A stretch of DNA of 64,000 nucleotides from Linanthus parryae (Eukaryota > Streptophyta > Magnoliopsida > Ericales > Polemoniaceae): the NCBI GenBank assembly GCA_023055425.1, contig JALGPY010000003.1, positions 64,836,991 to 64,900,990 of the forward strand. Reading direction: 5' to 3'. Of the stretch, positions 33,727 to 45,420 are shown one piece after another. Each line of letters starts with the position of its first letter. Positions within the stretch are counted from its first letter, which is position 1. Made by a program: the position numbers and the translations under genes. The notes under the pieces are model-generated. The model worked only from the letters and a program-made list of their open reading frames with translations. It was not told the origin of the DNA and did no database searches.

Positions 33727-34763
33727 TACCTAGTATCACCTAATACTACACTATCAATATTGAAAGAAAGTCCATGTTTTCGTTACATCGTACTCCTCCT
33801 TCCACCAGGTATGAACTTGAACACAATTTTGTTTTCAGAATTTAGAATCCACATTTTGAACCCAAGGCCTTTAAAACAACAGTATTTTTCTCCTTCACCC
33901 GTGACTCAGAACTAACCTATTACTGTTCTTTTTCCCAAAACAAAACATTTCCACACGTTCCACTGTCAGAAAAGTATGGGAAAAAATTGGACAACTTTTG
34001 AACTACTACTGACTTTATTTTATTAATAAATTGTTACCTGTACAAAGTTACAAAGAAACAAAGCATATTATATACCCCACTAGAGAAAAAAGATAGCGTG
34101 TTGATAATGAAGAAAAAGACAGAGGTCAATTACAGTGACCTAATGGGCGATACAGAGAATCCTCTGAGACCTGCTTCATCACCCGGCACCCACCACACGG
34201 CAAAAATACCATTCGGTGGTCTAGGAGCATCACACCACACTGTTCACATATTAGTTCAAACCATTCATTTATTGACACGTTGCTATTTTTCATATGAAAT
34301 ACATTATCTTTTGCCAATCTGTCAACTAAGGATTAGTGCATGTTTGATTTTTCTGTTTTTAAACGATCTGTTTAAAGACACTGTTTTTTCAAGAGACATG
34401 TTTGACAGTGTCTGTTTTTGTTCTGTTTAAAAAACAAAACAAAATGAACAACACTCGTTTAAAAAACACCAGTTCTTATACTTTTATTTATGTCTTTTCG
34501 TGCTTTTAGTGGCTAAATAAATTTGAACCCTTATTATTTTTATTGAAATTTAATTGGTGTTTTATACACAAAACAACAATTATTACATGTTGTATGTACA
34601 AAATGATGTTAAGCAGACGAACTTTGATATTTTTTAATGCAGGTAAATATGTTTTTTATTTTAAACAGTGTGTTTAAGCATATACAAAAGAGTGTTCTGA
34701 TCTTTTTCTAAATGTGTATTTTAGCTAGTTTTTTTCAATGTTTAATCTGTTTTGAGACGGATA

Positions 34764-35015
34764 CTTCCTCTGTTTCTTCTTTCTCCCACTTTTATCACTA
34801 TTTATCATGCGACTTTGACCCGATAATTTGATTAGCAATACGATGCAAGAATTTGGTAATCTTGTCAAGGTATTGTAGAGTAAACTGTTTAGTCTACAAC
34901 ACCAAGAAAAAATTATCAAAAAATTGTATCATTTAGCTATCCAAATCACCGAGTCAAAGTGACATGACTCCGGATAAAAAAGTCAAACTAAGAAGAAACA
35001 GAATAAACATACAAG
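34764..35015. mobile_element. Stowaway-like MITE 3, in the PHO1 upstream region
   Basis: Left end CTTCCTCTGTTTCTTCTTTC after TA (34762-34763). Same interior words as MITE 2; the right end (about 35015) is eroded (AAGAAGAAACAGAATAAACA). It ends about 275 bp before the PHO1 start codon and carries three W-box cores: TTTGACCC (34813), GAGTCAAAG (inverse, about 34955) and AAGTCAAAC (inverse, about 34980). Confidence 0.75.
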
Positions 35016-35211
35016 TACCAAACAGGCTCTTAGTCTAGGCTACCAGTAGGTATTGTCGAGTGGAGTTCTTGAGCCAACGGATACTTCCTCCACCATGACA
35101 AGCTGGCTTCTTGGTCCCCTCCCTTTCTTTACCATTTCAATCATCAATCTCAACAGTACCTTATACTCTAACAACAAACAGTGTATGGTGGCTGCTACCT
35201 GAGACTTTCTC

Positions 35212-35219
35212 TTATTTAA
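35212..35219 (+). promoter_or_regulatory. Probable TATA box of the PHO1-family gene
   Basis: TTATTTAA at 35212-35219, about 75 bp before the ATG, would give a 5' untranslated leader of roughly 45 nt. No P1BS site (GNATATNC) was found between MITE 3 and the ATG. Confidence 0.45.
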
Positions 35220-35290
35220 CCCAAAATCACATACCTGAGATCAATCACATTCCTTAACACCATAAGCTAGACAGAGGAACAAGACCAAAG

Positions 35291-38200
35291 ATGAAGTTCG
35301 GGAAGCAATTCTTATCCCAAATGGTGCCCGAATGGCAAGAAGCATACATCGACTACGAATTCCTCAAAACCCTCATCAACGAAATCGAACGCTTCAAGCA
35401 CCGAAACAAGCCCACATCAGCAATGTCATCCGCCATGACGCGAAAACTCTCTCTTTCCCGAGCTTTCAGTGGCCTAACACCGAGTAACATCCCACCGGAG
35501 AGCCCGAAGGTGGACATTGAGAGCCAAGCTATCGTGGTGAACCATGTCAAGAGCGAAGAAGACAGCTGCGTCGAAGGCTACTACGAGACCATGTTCTTAG
35601 GGGCGGCTGACCATGGAGGAGAGTACGAGCTGGTTTACTTCAGGAGGCTTGATGATGAGTTCAATAAGGTGCTCAAGTTCTATAAGAGTAAAGTTGAGGA
35701 AGTCATGAAGGAGGCTGCAGTTTTGAACACCCAGATGGATGCTTTGATTGCTTTCAGGATTAAGGTGGATGGGTCGGAGAGATGGTCCGATGGGGAGATT
35801 CAGATCGAGCGTCTGGCTTCTGATGTCGCGAATACAACAGCGGCTATGTTCGCTTCCATTCCGTCATCTGCTAGAGCAAGCAGTAAGCTCACCCGTCCCT
35901 CCCACAGCATCTCACAGCAGATTAAGATTCTTAAAGTACAATTACATTGTTGTAATTTAAGAATCTTAATCTGAATCATAGGGACTAGATGTATTCGAAT
36001 TCATCTAGAATACATCTAGTCCCTATGATATTTTGCTTACTCTATAGTTTATATGGTAATGTAGGAGTACAGATTCTTAAGTTATCTTAATCTGAATAAT
36101 AGGGACTAGGTGTATTTCGAATACATCTAGTCTTTATATGGTAATGTAGGAGTACAGATTCTTAACTTATCTTAATCTGAATATTAGGGACTAGGTGTAT
36201 TTCGGATACATCTAGTCCCTATCATATTTTGCTTATTGTATAGTTTATATGATAATGTAGGAGTACAGATAAAGATTCTTAAATGGCTGCAATTTAAGAA
36301 TCTTAAGTTGAATCATAGAAACTAGGGATATTCCGCAATACATCTAGTCTCTATGATATTTTGCTTACTCTATAGTTTATATGATAATGTAGGAGTACTT
36401 ACTTTGGTACCCGCCGCTATTACAGCTATGCAATGTTCTTTGCTCAATTCTGCAGGAAAATCAGTGGCTTCCATGGATGCAATTGATGAAGACAGGTCAA
36501 TGAACCAGGGGGTTTCAGATGATTTGTCATGGGGTGATGACAAGAAGCAGTTGGAGATGGAGATTGATAACCAAAATGTGAAACACGAGAAGGATGATAA
36601 CATTAAAAGGACCAAGAGACCTGCTCCTTTGGAGATACTGAACAATGTCAAAATAAACCACACGCCCGATACTCCTCTTTCCACCATAAAAGGCGTTCTC
36701 AGGAAGGTACCGGAGCAGGCGGAGATTAAGTTCAACGCGGAGAATTTAAAGAACGTGGAATGTCAACTCAAGCGAGCTTTCATTGAGTTCTATAACAAGC
36801 TCCGGCTTCTTAAGAGCTACAGGTAGGTATCAGATACTAGTTAGTGACTTTGAAATTAAGTATAAATTTTCACTTAAGATTATCAACTGAATTGCGTTTA
36901 ACATTTGTTGGAACAGCTTCTTGAATATCCTGGCAGTTTCAAAGATTATGAAAAAATATGATAAGGTAGTCATATGTTTCATATTCGAATATCATAACCA
37001 AATAGACCTATTTGATCAGGAATGCTCATGAGTTGACAATCTTTTTGCAGGCAACTTCAAGATATGCATCAAGACCTTACTTGAAGATGGTGGATAACTC
37101 TTACCTTGGCAGCTCCGAGGAGGTGAGTTTCTCCATTGGTAACTTCCACATTTTTATAAGTAGTTGATACGATCAAAATTTCAGAAAGACGAGATAGTTC
37201 TGATGAGTCCAAATATCGGGGAAAATGATACAGGTTGTGAAGCTTATGGACAGAGTTGAAGCCACATTCATCAAGCATTTTGCCCATGCCAACCGTAGCA
37301 AAGGGATGACCACTTTAAGGCCAAAAGTGAAGAGGGAACGGCATAGAGTAACATTCACCTTGGGTAATTATTCCAACACAACATAATGCGGTCTTCGTCC
37401 GCTACCTTAATTTGCAATCTTTGTGTTGAGAATCGATGTTTGTTCAACATTAGAATTCTGTCTTCACCTGATAAGATCCTTGATTACTCCCTTCAGTACC
37501 AATCAGTTTTGAGGTGGAACCTCAGGATTTTTGGAACCTTTAACTTAGTATTAATCTGTTTCCTGAAAAATATCAGGTTGCTTATTTGGGTGCACGGTTG
37601 CTCTCATACTAGCACTCATTTTAATCATTCGGGCGCGTAATATCCTAAACCATCAAAACCGGAACCAGTACATGGAAAACATGTTCCCCCTATACACGTA
37701 ACTACTTTACCCCCATAAATCTCTATACAATTTCATTTTCTTGATGTTTACAAGTCCTAACATGTTGAACTTATATGCTTTTTGTAGTGTGTTTGCGTTT
37801 GTTATAGTTCACATGCTCATGTATGCTGCCAATATATACTACTGGAGGAAGTATAGAGTCAACTACACATTCATATTTGGATTCAAGCAAGGCAGTCATC
37901 TAGGTTACAGAGAAGTTCTCCTTCTTGGATTTTCGATCTCTGTCCTTGCACTCGCTGCTGTTCTTGCAAATCTCGACATGGAAATGGATCCAAAAACTAA
38001 AGATTACAAAGCCATCACTGAACTTCTGCCAATGGGGGCTGTCGTCGTAAGTTCAAATTTCTGTTGTAATTAACTTTTTTCCGATTCTCACATGTACCTA
38101 TATTATTTTATATAGAAGTGTTTTTTCCTTAATTATTGCAGCTTGTTACGGCCGTAATGTTTTGTCCATTCAATATCATTTATCGCTCAAGTCGCTACTT

Positions 38201-39795
38201 CTTTCTTGCTTGCGTGTTCCGCTGCATATTTGCTCCTCTCTACAAGGTAAAATGTTTCTTTGAGTTTTCCAGAAAGGAAAAAAGCTCAACTTCAAAACTT
38301 TTGCTTACCTTAATTATTATTTTTTAATATGCAGGTTACACTTCCTGATTTTTTCTTGGCAGACCAGCTAACAAGCCAGGTAAGCCGATTGAGCTAAATT
38401 TTCTATCCCGCGAAAAAAAAAAAAAAAAAAAAAAACATATTTTTGTGCCAATTAATTGGGAGGTGGTAAGGTCATTTACTCATTTGATTGTTACAGGTAC
38501 AAGCAATCAGAAGTCTAGAGTTCTACATTTGCTACTACGGTTGGGGAGACTTCAAGCGCAGACAAAACACTTGCAAAACAAACGACATCTACAACACGTT
38601 CTACTTCATTGTCGCTGCAATTCCATACTGGTGTCGCCTCCTTCAGGTACATTATTAACCCTCCTCTATAAGTTTCTTCTGAAAAAGATGCTTCCTAAGG
38701 CTAAAAGTTTTAAGGTTTCATCTAAAAACTGTTGAGAAGTCCCGCATCGGACATTCAAGCTGAAGAAAAATAGTTAATAAGTGTTCTGTGCTACTCCCTC
38801 ATTGCCAATTGGTTTTGAGTTGGAACCCCGGGATTCTTTACGTGGTATCAGAACCTTGGTTCACACACTTGAATGGTCTAACACCTGAATGGTCTAACAA
38901 CTCACGTGGTATCAGAGCCATGATTCACACACGTGAATGGTCACTGTGCTACTCCATTCATTGCCAATTGTTTTTAGGTGGAACCCCAGCATTCTTTACA
39001 AAAAACAATTGGCAATGACGATAGTTACCAGGACAAACAACCATTATCAATAGTTAACCACCAACTAAAAAGCTTTTTTCTTTTTTCATGCAGTGTGTGA
39101 GACGACTAGTTGAAGAAAGAGACATGTGGCAAGGGGTCAACGGGCTGAAATACTTCTCCACAATCATAGCCGTGAGCGCAAGGACAGCTTATACACTTAA
39201 CAGAAGCCCGGCATGGAACATCATTGCCTGGATTACCTCAGCCATTGCCGCACTCTTTGGGACATACTGGGACATTGTTAAGGATTGGGGACTTTTCCAG
39301 CCCAATTCCAAAAACCGCTGGTTGAGAGACAAACTCCTCGTACCACACAAGAGCGTATACTTTGTCGCCATGGTGAGGACCCGTATCAGAAACTTTTACT
39401 TAAAATGTTTTGAAACACTCGGTATATTCTAACAATTCAAGCTGATATTAATTTTCTTTTTGCAGGTTATCAATGTCCTGCTGAGATTTGTGTGGATGCA
39501 AACAGTGTTGAACTTCCAAGTTTCTTTCTTGCATAAACAGACTCTAGTGGCAGTTGTAGCCGTTCTAGAGATTATGCGTCGTGGAATGTGGAACTTTTTC
39601 AGGTATATCCGCATCGGTTACCCATGTCATTGTAATTACAATCTAGCAGGTTTTTAAGAACGTGTTCACTGAAATGTCTTATTTGTTTCCACGATTAGGT
39701 TGGAGAACGAGCATCTGAATAACGTAGGCAAGTACCGAGCATTCAAGTCAGTGCCATTGCCTTTCAACTACAACGATGAAATCAAAGACGAGTGA
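35291..39795 (+). CDS. PHO1: PHO1-family phosphate exporter (SPX-EXS), 13 exons
   Basis: Exports inorganic phosphate; in Arabidopsis PHO1 loads phosphate into xylem from Golgi/endosomal membranes, with SPX sensing inositol pyrophosphates. Exons: 35291-35882, 36456-36822, 36917-36965, 37051-37122, 37234-37363, 37577-37697, 37788-38046, 38142-38246, 38335-38379, 38497-38646, 39094-39372, 39466-39602, 39699-39795; all introns GT-AG, phases consistent, sum 2403 nt, 800 residues (AtPHO1 is 782). SPX domain about residues 1-345, starting [19 protein letters not shown] and closing with the Lys-rich helix [10 protein letters not shown]. Membrane segments near 400-420, 445-465, 485-505 and 520-545; EXS domain about 565-770 with [29 protein letters not shown] and [19 protein letters not shown]. 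The N-terminus resembles the PHO1;H3/H10 branch more than PHO1 itself. No stop, shift or missing motif: looks functional. The start is the only ATG that opens SPX. Confidence 0.96.
35921..36403. repeat. Tandem hairpin repeats in PHO1 intron 1
   Basis: Four degenerate units of roughly 90-125 bp, each with GATTCTTAA..., ATAGGGACTAGRTGTATT, a partner ATACATCTAGTCCCTAT (inverted copy, so each unit folds into a hairpin) and TTTATATGRTAATGTAGGAG. Unit hairpins lie near 35980-36030, 36102-36138, 36184-36222 and 36318-36355. The array is preceded by a perfect 18-bp inverted repeat, CAGATTAAGATTCTTAAA and its complement, at 35921-35975. They fill most of the 573-bp intron. Confidence 0.8.
37425..37545. 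mobile_element. TRIM-like LTR fragment in PHO1 intron 5
   Basis: TGTTGAGAATC... then CAATCAGTTTTGAGGTGGAA and CCTCAGGATTTTT align with the better-kept LTR in intron 10 (TGTTGAGAAGTC..., CAATTGGTTTTGAGTTGGAA, CCCCGGGATTCTTT). No primer site or second LTR here, so a solo or truncated LTR. Confidence 0.5.
38408..38436. repeat. Poly(A) tract in PHO1 intron 9
   Basis: An A run of about 22 bases within the 117-bp intron 9, between GT at 38380 and AG at 38496. Simple repeat with no other feature. Confidence 0.7.
38730..39001 (+). mobile_element. TRIM-type miniature retrotransposon in PHO1 intron 10
   Basis: A first LTR of about 112 bp, TGTTGAGAAGTCCCGCATCG ... GGATTCTTTAC (38730-38841), is followed by GTGGTATCAGAACC, a tRNA-Met primer-binding site; a second site copy GTGGTATCAGAGCC lies at about 38904. 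A partial second LTR (GTGCTACTCCATTCATTGCC ... CAGCATTCTTTACA) closes at about 39001. GTCCCRCATCGG is a word common to plant TRIM LTRs. No coding capacity. The intron still has clean splice sites (38647 GT, 39093 AG). Confidence 0.65.
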
Positions 39796-39911
39796 TGCTT
39801 CTGATAGATTTCAGAAGATTTGTTTTGTATATGCAGCTAGCTAGGAAGAATCTTCTTTTGATCTAGGAATTAGCGGTCGATATTCAATTCAGTTTAGTGA
39901 CGTCGATGATT

Positions 39912-39917
39912 AATAAA
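39912..39917 (+). terminator. Candidate poly(A) signal of the PHO1-family gene
   Basis: AATAAA 117 bp after the stop codon, in a TA-rich context. Cleavage site not determined. Confidence 0.5.
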
Positions 39918-39979
39918 ATTAATCATAGCGTAGCAATTTCGGCGAAATCTTGTTACTTGAAAGTAGAAACAATAGAAAT

Positions 39980-41391
39980 GAGAAACCAATGAAATTAGTA
40001 GGAGTATTTTTTTTTTTTTTGGTTCTTTTTTTATTGTGTGTGTGTGTGTGTTTTTTTTTTTTTGGTATGAGGTTCAGTTGTTCGCAACATCAAATGCTTA
40101 GTATGGTATAATGTGCCTGATAATGAAAGAGGAACAACCTAGTGCACATTGGCGATTTGGCGTAGCTGCCCGATTACGAAACTAAGATGACAAAAATAAC
40201 TGGGGACAATGACATATTAGCTCAAATGTCGTCATCGGTTTAGGAAACAATGATTTATGTATAATTTAATGAAAGAAAAATATCTGGTTCTTGAATAAAT
40301 GAGAAACTTGTCTCAAGAAATGTACATATAATCTATGGAACTTGAATGATGGGTTGGCGTTGGAAACTCCGGGTCAAACAATGTGTACATGTAGTCTTAG
40401 TTCACATTGGAATTAGGCTCTTAAGTACTGTCAGGGGCTTCGGTATTGGAGTCAAGGGGCTAAAATATAAATTAGCATAATGGCATAGTCCAGGTGCTAA
40501 AGCGTAAATTAGCACAAGGATCACAGCTTTAGCAGGATATTGGACTACACAAGAGAAGCCCGGGCCCAAAAGGAAGCTGCTTCACTCAAAGCTCAGCCCG
40601 TGGCTAGTTTAAGCCCATTGTGCTAAATGTAGCCCAATTGATATAAGGGCCCTATTGTGAAAACTCTAGTCCTAAAGAGAAACCATAAATCCTCATCAGC
40701 CGCTCATCTCGTCCTTATCCTCTTCTACCCGCTGGATTATACCCGTTAGGGTTCCTGTACCTGTTTAATACTCTCTCCTCTCTCTAGGAGAGATACACTG
40801 TACATTCATCTTCTTCACCATTACTGTGAATATATTTCGTCTCTTTCATTTTACCATTTGTCTAGCAGAGACCACAGGACCCAGGGAGCAGTAAAGAAAG
40901 GGCGATGCAGCTCATTGTAGAGAGGGAGATTCATATGTTGTTAATGTTGGAAAAGATAGTCTTTGACACCGACCTTGGACCCAGTTTACCAAAAACTACA
41001 CTTGAGATCTCGCTCTAACAAACATGTTTTTATAAACTTTGGTAATAGAGGATCGATTCAAAACCTCACTCGTAAAAAACTACCAAGTAATGAATGAGAA
41101 ATAAGCAGTTGAATTTGGGTATTTCTCATTTTCGAAATGTGAAAATGTACCAAATCGAATGTGGGGGAAGAGTTAAGTGTTGATCTACTCCTAGTTTTGC
41201 TTATAAGGGCAAGTCTTATGGGCGTAGCAATTTTATCGCGGGGAGAGGACCTAGCCAAAGTGTGAACCACCACACATGCGCGTCGATGCTGCCGCCGTAT
41301 GTCGGACTTGGCTTGGATCGTGGCTTGGGCTTGGGTAGGTGGGCTTTGTTCTAGCCTACTTTCTTTTGGGCTAGAAGCTAACTTTAGTTTA
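39980..41391. other. Intergenic region with simple repeats
   Basis: T-rich tracts and a (TG)n run at about 40000-40062, then about 1.3 kb without a convincing gene. The stretch 40435-40880 contains plain promoter-like and pyrimidine-rich words and could be an old LTR, but I found no partner copy. Nothing further supported. Confidence 0.5.
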
Positions 41392-42900
41392 TGGGTAAAA
41401 GATCATTTCCACCCCTATATTGCGGAATAAATATAGATACCCCCACCCCACCCCACACCCAACACTTTGGATAAATACATATTGCACCCATGTCATAGTT
41501 AACAACTTACAGCTCACCAACGGAGGGGCGAAAAGATAAAATCACCCTGAAACTTAAAGCAAATTAGCCCACTATAATAGCCAATTCTTCTCTCTCTCCT
41601 GTCATGTCTAACCTAGCAGCCTCCTCTCTCTCTCCCCACCACCGGACATCTCTCTCTCTCAAAAATCACTCCTCGTCTCTCCCTTCTTAACCCCATCATA
41701 CCCATATCTGAAATGTGAGTAATATGAATAAGAATATGAGGTTAAGGTCGTCGCAGCGGCCTAAGGGAGAGGGAGGATGAGGAGAAGGTCGCTGCCACTG
41801 CTACCGCTACCCAAGGAAGAGAATTGCGACGACGGTGAAGAAGGTGGAGACGCGGCCTCCGTCAAAGTGGGTACTAGACGAGGAGCGCAACCACCTTCAC
41901 TGCTTTTGTTTCTTCTGGGCCTCGTCGTCGATGGTCGGTGTGGGTGGTGCTGATCTTGGCGGAAGCTAGGTCGATGGTGGGTCGATGGTTTGGTTCAGAC
42001 TGAGGATGGGTGTTGCAGGGTTCGTGGTTCATGTACTTTGTCTCTCTCGGCAATTTATGAGTCGGTGTGTTTGGATCTCGTTCTGGTAACCCAATTTCAG
42101 GGGCTCATAGGCGGCGTAGAGGAGGGTAATCGAACTGGGGTTTGGTTGGGTGTTTGGTGTTTAATTGCGCAAACCTGGGGTCGATTAATTTTTGGTGTTG
42201 GGTTTAATCGGAGGAGAAAAGGTCTGGGTTCAGCGGGGGTTTCTTTTTCCTCTTTTTCTTCTTTTTGATTACTTACACATTACAATGGATTGATTGATTT
42301 TGTGGGCAACAATTTGTTTTTCTCTGTTCTTTTTTTTTGTTGAAATCATCAATGGAGCTTTGAACTGGTGCTTTGAAGCGAAGCGATTTCATCTTCTATG
42401 CATTTCATTTGATGAGATTCATGCTTGATAACGAATTGTACGGATTCAAGAAATTAGGAGGATGACTAGTTTCCATGGGTTTCAGATTGTTGGGTGAATC
42501 ATCTAAGAATCTTGGGTTTCAGTTTGATTGTTACAAACTTATTTTTGTTGTTGTGTTGTTGCTGGTAGTGGTGGTGGTGTGGGAATTTGGTGGCAGTGGT
42601 GGTGGTGGTGGTAGTGGTGGTAGTGGAGGCAAGAACACCAAGAACATAAAACATGAACACAAAGAACAAAAAAACAAGGAGAAAAATAGGTGGTAGGGGC
42701 ATTTTTGTAATTCCACCCTTCCGATGGTAGAATGGTCACAAAAAATCAAATTGCATCCCACACTAACGGATTGTGATATAAGGGTGATATTATGTCTAAA
42801 ATTCATCCACTAACAGGGGTGCAATGTGTATTTATCCACAGTGTAGAGGGGGTTTATGTATTTATTTCATGATAGAGGGGTGGGAATTGTCTTTTACCCA
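41392..42900. mobile_element. Mutator-like non-autonomous element with long inverted ends
   Basis: The ends are inverted copies for about 90 bp: left TGGGTAAAAGATCATTTCCA at 41392 and right, inverted, TGGGTAAAAGACAATTCCCA from 42900. Further in, GATAAATACATATTGCACCC pairs with GATAAATACACATTGCACCC. A direct repeat TAGTTTA flanks both sides (41385-41391 and 42901-42907). Long inverted ends suggest a MULE; the usual target duplication there is 9 bp, so 7 bp is atypical. The interior (41560-42700) is richer in G+C than its surroundings and gene-like, with no transposase. Confidence 0.75.
41700..42700 (+). other. GC-rich gene-like interior of the MULE
   Basis: Contains a pyrimidine-rich leader with CTCTCT runs (41590-41690), short frames full of Arg/Glu/Gly, an open stretch 41990-42268 (92 codons), and a (GGT)n tract at about 42565-42630 coding poly-Gly or poly-Val. 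I recognise no protein family. It could be captured host sequence (Pack-MULE) or just degenerate filler. Confidence 0.35.
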
Positions 42901-43384
42901 TAGTTTATTTGTCGTCTATATCTTATTCGAACAGTTGCGACTGTATATGTTCAAATTTGAACAATGATCATCACTACCGTTCGAAAGTTGTGTCCCGTAA
43001 TTGCCACATTTTCACTGCCTATAAAATGTCAGTCCTCCTCCTTGTTCTTCCATTCTAAACTCCCTGCACACCTATAAGCTTTCCTGATATTCTTCTACGC
43101 CGGTCTCGCTCGTTGGGTGTTGTTGATTGGTGCTTCATCTAGAGCAAATGAAGACTTTTATCCTGGGAAGTAATTCGCCTTTATAGGATACCTAAAACTG
43201 ACACACCAACTGAAAGAGACGAATGCTGCTTTGCGTAGATCGTCTATGTACGACACTGTCCTCCAAATTATCTCTGCTTTCAATCGGCGAAAGTTCATAT
43301 TTTATTATTCATTATGAGAATTCACTTCCAATTTCATTAATTAGAACAAATTTAGTCAATTTTTCTAACAGTTTGTCACCGAGG

Positions 43385-44949
43385 TGTTGGAATTGTGCCC
43401 TAGAGGCAATCAATTAATTGTGACATTTATGGATTTACGATTCATTATGTTATCGATATAGAGATATGTTAACATGAATGAAGTCCTTAGAATATAAGTG
43501 TTATATTCTTAAATATCCCTAGTCAATTATAATGATTAATAGGACAATCATCTATAGACTAGTATGGGGTTGGATTGATATGGAGATATCATGATCCAAC
43601 ACATGGGTATGCATTAGGAGTAATAGCATACTGGATTGACCCATCTCCGAGAAGGCTACATACATGTTATGTTAAGTCACAAGCGCTTCTCGCGGTGCAA
43701 TGGTATTGTCATCCTTAGACTTGAAGTCACTAGATATTCTAGTTGTGGATCATTGTGATCTTGGTAGCGTTAAACGCTACACCGTGACTGGGTAGTTATA
43801 AAGGCGTGTACTGGATACAATGAGAAGCAAGCTTAGAGATCGTAGTGGACGTAGAGAGGATTTGCCCCTCCCACATAACGGGAGTAGATATCCTAGGCCA
43901 CTCGAGGGATAGTGCTTATAGAATGTCTGGCCAGACTCAAATAAATCAATATATGGGATATTGATGTTATTTGCACGAATAAGGCTATTCCCATAGATCG
44001 AGAAACTATGGATTGGATATACGAGTGTGACTTGTATGTCTCGTGTCCAATCCGGATATTGGGACAAAGGGATGAGACAATTACTTGTACAAGGTTTGTC
44101 ATGATGACTATTCTATTTGTTGGCTAGAATGGATGTCTTGCTAGAGGCCGCTCCATATTAGTAAATTGTTACTACCAACTAAATAGAACCTATGGGGTCA
44201 CACGCCATATAGGGGTGAACTAGACTTGGGAAATAATTAATTAATATGATTAATTAATTAAAAGGATCAAATCGCAACAACTTGCTAACTTAGTAGGACT
44301 AATATGCAAGTTGGACTAATCCATGTATAGACATGATTAGGATTTGCCAAGGTGGCCTAATTCATGTAGAGACATGATTAGGATTAATTTGCAAATAGAA
44401 CTAATCCATGTATTGACATGATAAGGACTATTTTGCAGAAGGGACTAATCCGAACTTGAGTAGGATTATGAGGGGTTCTTTATGTAGTAGGACAAGGAGT
44501 TGTTGGACTATATAAAGAACACTCCAAGCTTATTTTTCTCTCTACACACCCCACATCTATATGATAGAAGAGAGGAGAGAATAAAGCAAGGAGAGAGCAA
44601 GTCCCAATAGAGGGCCGAACCCCCCATTGGGATCGCCGCCCCTACCCGTCGGCCAAAGGGAGCCGCTCCACCTCTTGGCACTCCATTGTTGGCGATTCCT
44701 TCTTCCTCCTCCATTCTTCCTAGCTAGCACATGGATTTGGAGGATCTAGATCTCACCTCTAGGCGTGGATCAACCGTAGAGACGTGACACTATTCGCGTT
44801 TGAAGTCATCAAGGAGAACCCAAAGGTGTGTTTATGATTTCTAACCCTTACCATCGTTATGTCTCTTGACTTGTGATCCTTGGAGGGTTTTGCATGGTTT
44901 TATGTTTGATTATGCTTCCGTTGTGCAATCCATGAATCAAAACCCTACA
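43385..44949 (+). mobile_element. 5' LTR of the young Copia
   Basis: TGTTGGAATTGTGCCCTAG ... AAAACCCTACA. A likely TATA box TATATAAAG at 44508-44516 precedes a CT-rich leader (44525-44600). Contains TTAATTAATTAA words near 44245. The reverse-strand frames of 60-100 codons here recur in the 3' LTR and are chance. Confidence 0.93.
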
Positions 44950-45249
44950 GTGGTATCAGAGCCACAGGTCGTAGAGCATAAACGTGGTTTATGTGTTACG
45001 TTTTAATTGTTTTACACCTTAAATTGATCGTTTATCGCGTAAAACAAGACAAATCAAGCATGGGATGCAATTTGTCAATAAACTTTCATAACAAGACCCA
45101 ATTTTTGCATTGGATGCATGAATTGGTGAGTTTGAGAAATTTTAGGATCTAAGATCTAGGGTTTGGGCATCCTTGGGGAAGAAGGAGTTCTTTCCATACA
45201 AGGAAACAACCAAACTTGGGCACCAAGCAAGGGAGTTGTTTTGGAAACA

Positions 45250-45420
45250 ACTCCCAAAGGAGGTTCGGCCCCCCTAGGGGACCGCCCCTCCTTGCTTGCC
45301 GCCCAAGCAAGGCCGCCCTAGGTGCCGGGGCAGCCCTAGCCCGCGGCCTAGCCGCGTGGGCTAGGGGCCGGCCGGCCCTAGGGCTTTGCGGTTCACCTTT
45401 TTGGGCCCGGGCAATTGGAT
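45250..45420. other. GC-rich island in the Copia leader
   Basis: A stretch full of GGCCGCC/CGGCC words, far above the surrounding G+C, in the untranslated leader 300-470 bp after the primer-binding site. The related minus-strand Copia has a GC-rich island at the same place (795-905) but with different sequence. It opens frames on both strands that are not proteins. Confidence 0.6.

Noticed and set aside
34332..35033. hAT-type MITE around MITE 3 (ends TAGTGCATGTTTG and, inverted, GAGCCTGTTTGGTA)
   Set aside because: The end words look right for a hAT element, but I could not find a convincing 8-bp target duplication.
40435..40880. Possible old solo LTR
   Set aside because: Promoter-like words and a CT-rich end only; no second copy or duplication in the window.
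43777..44714. Reverse-strand frames of 60-100 codons repeated at 50415-51352
   Set aside because: They lie in the two LTRs, so the repetition reflects LTR identity, not a gene.
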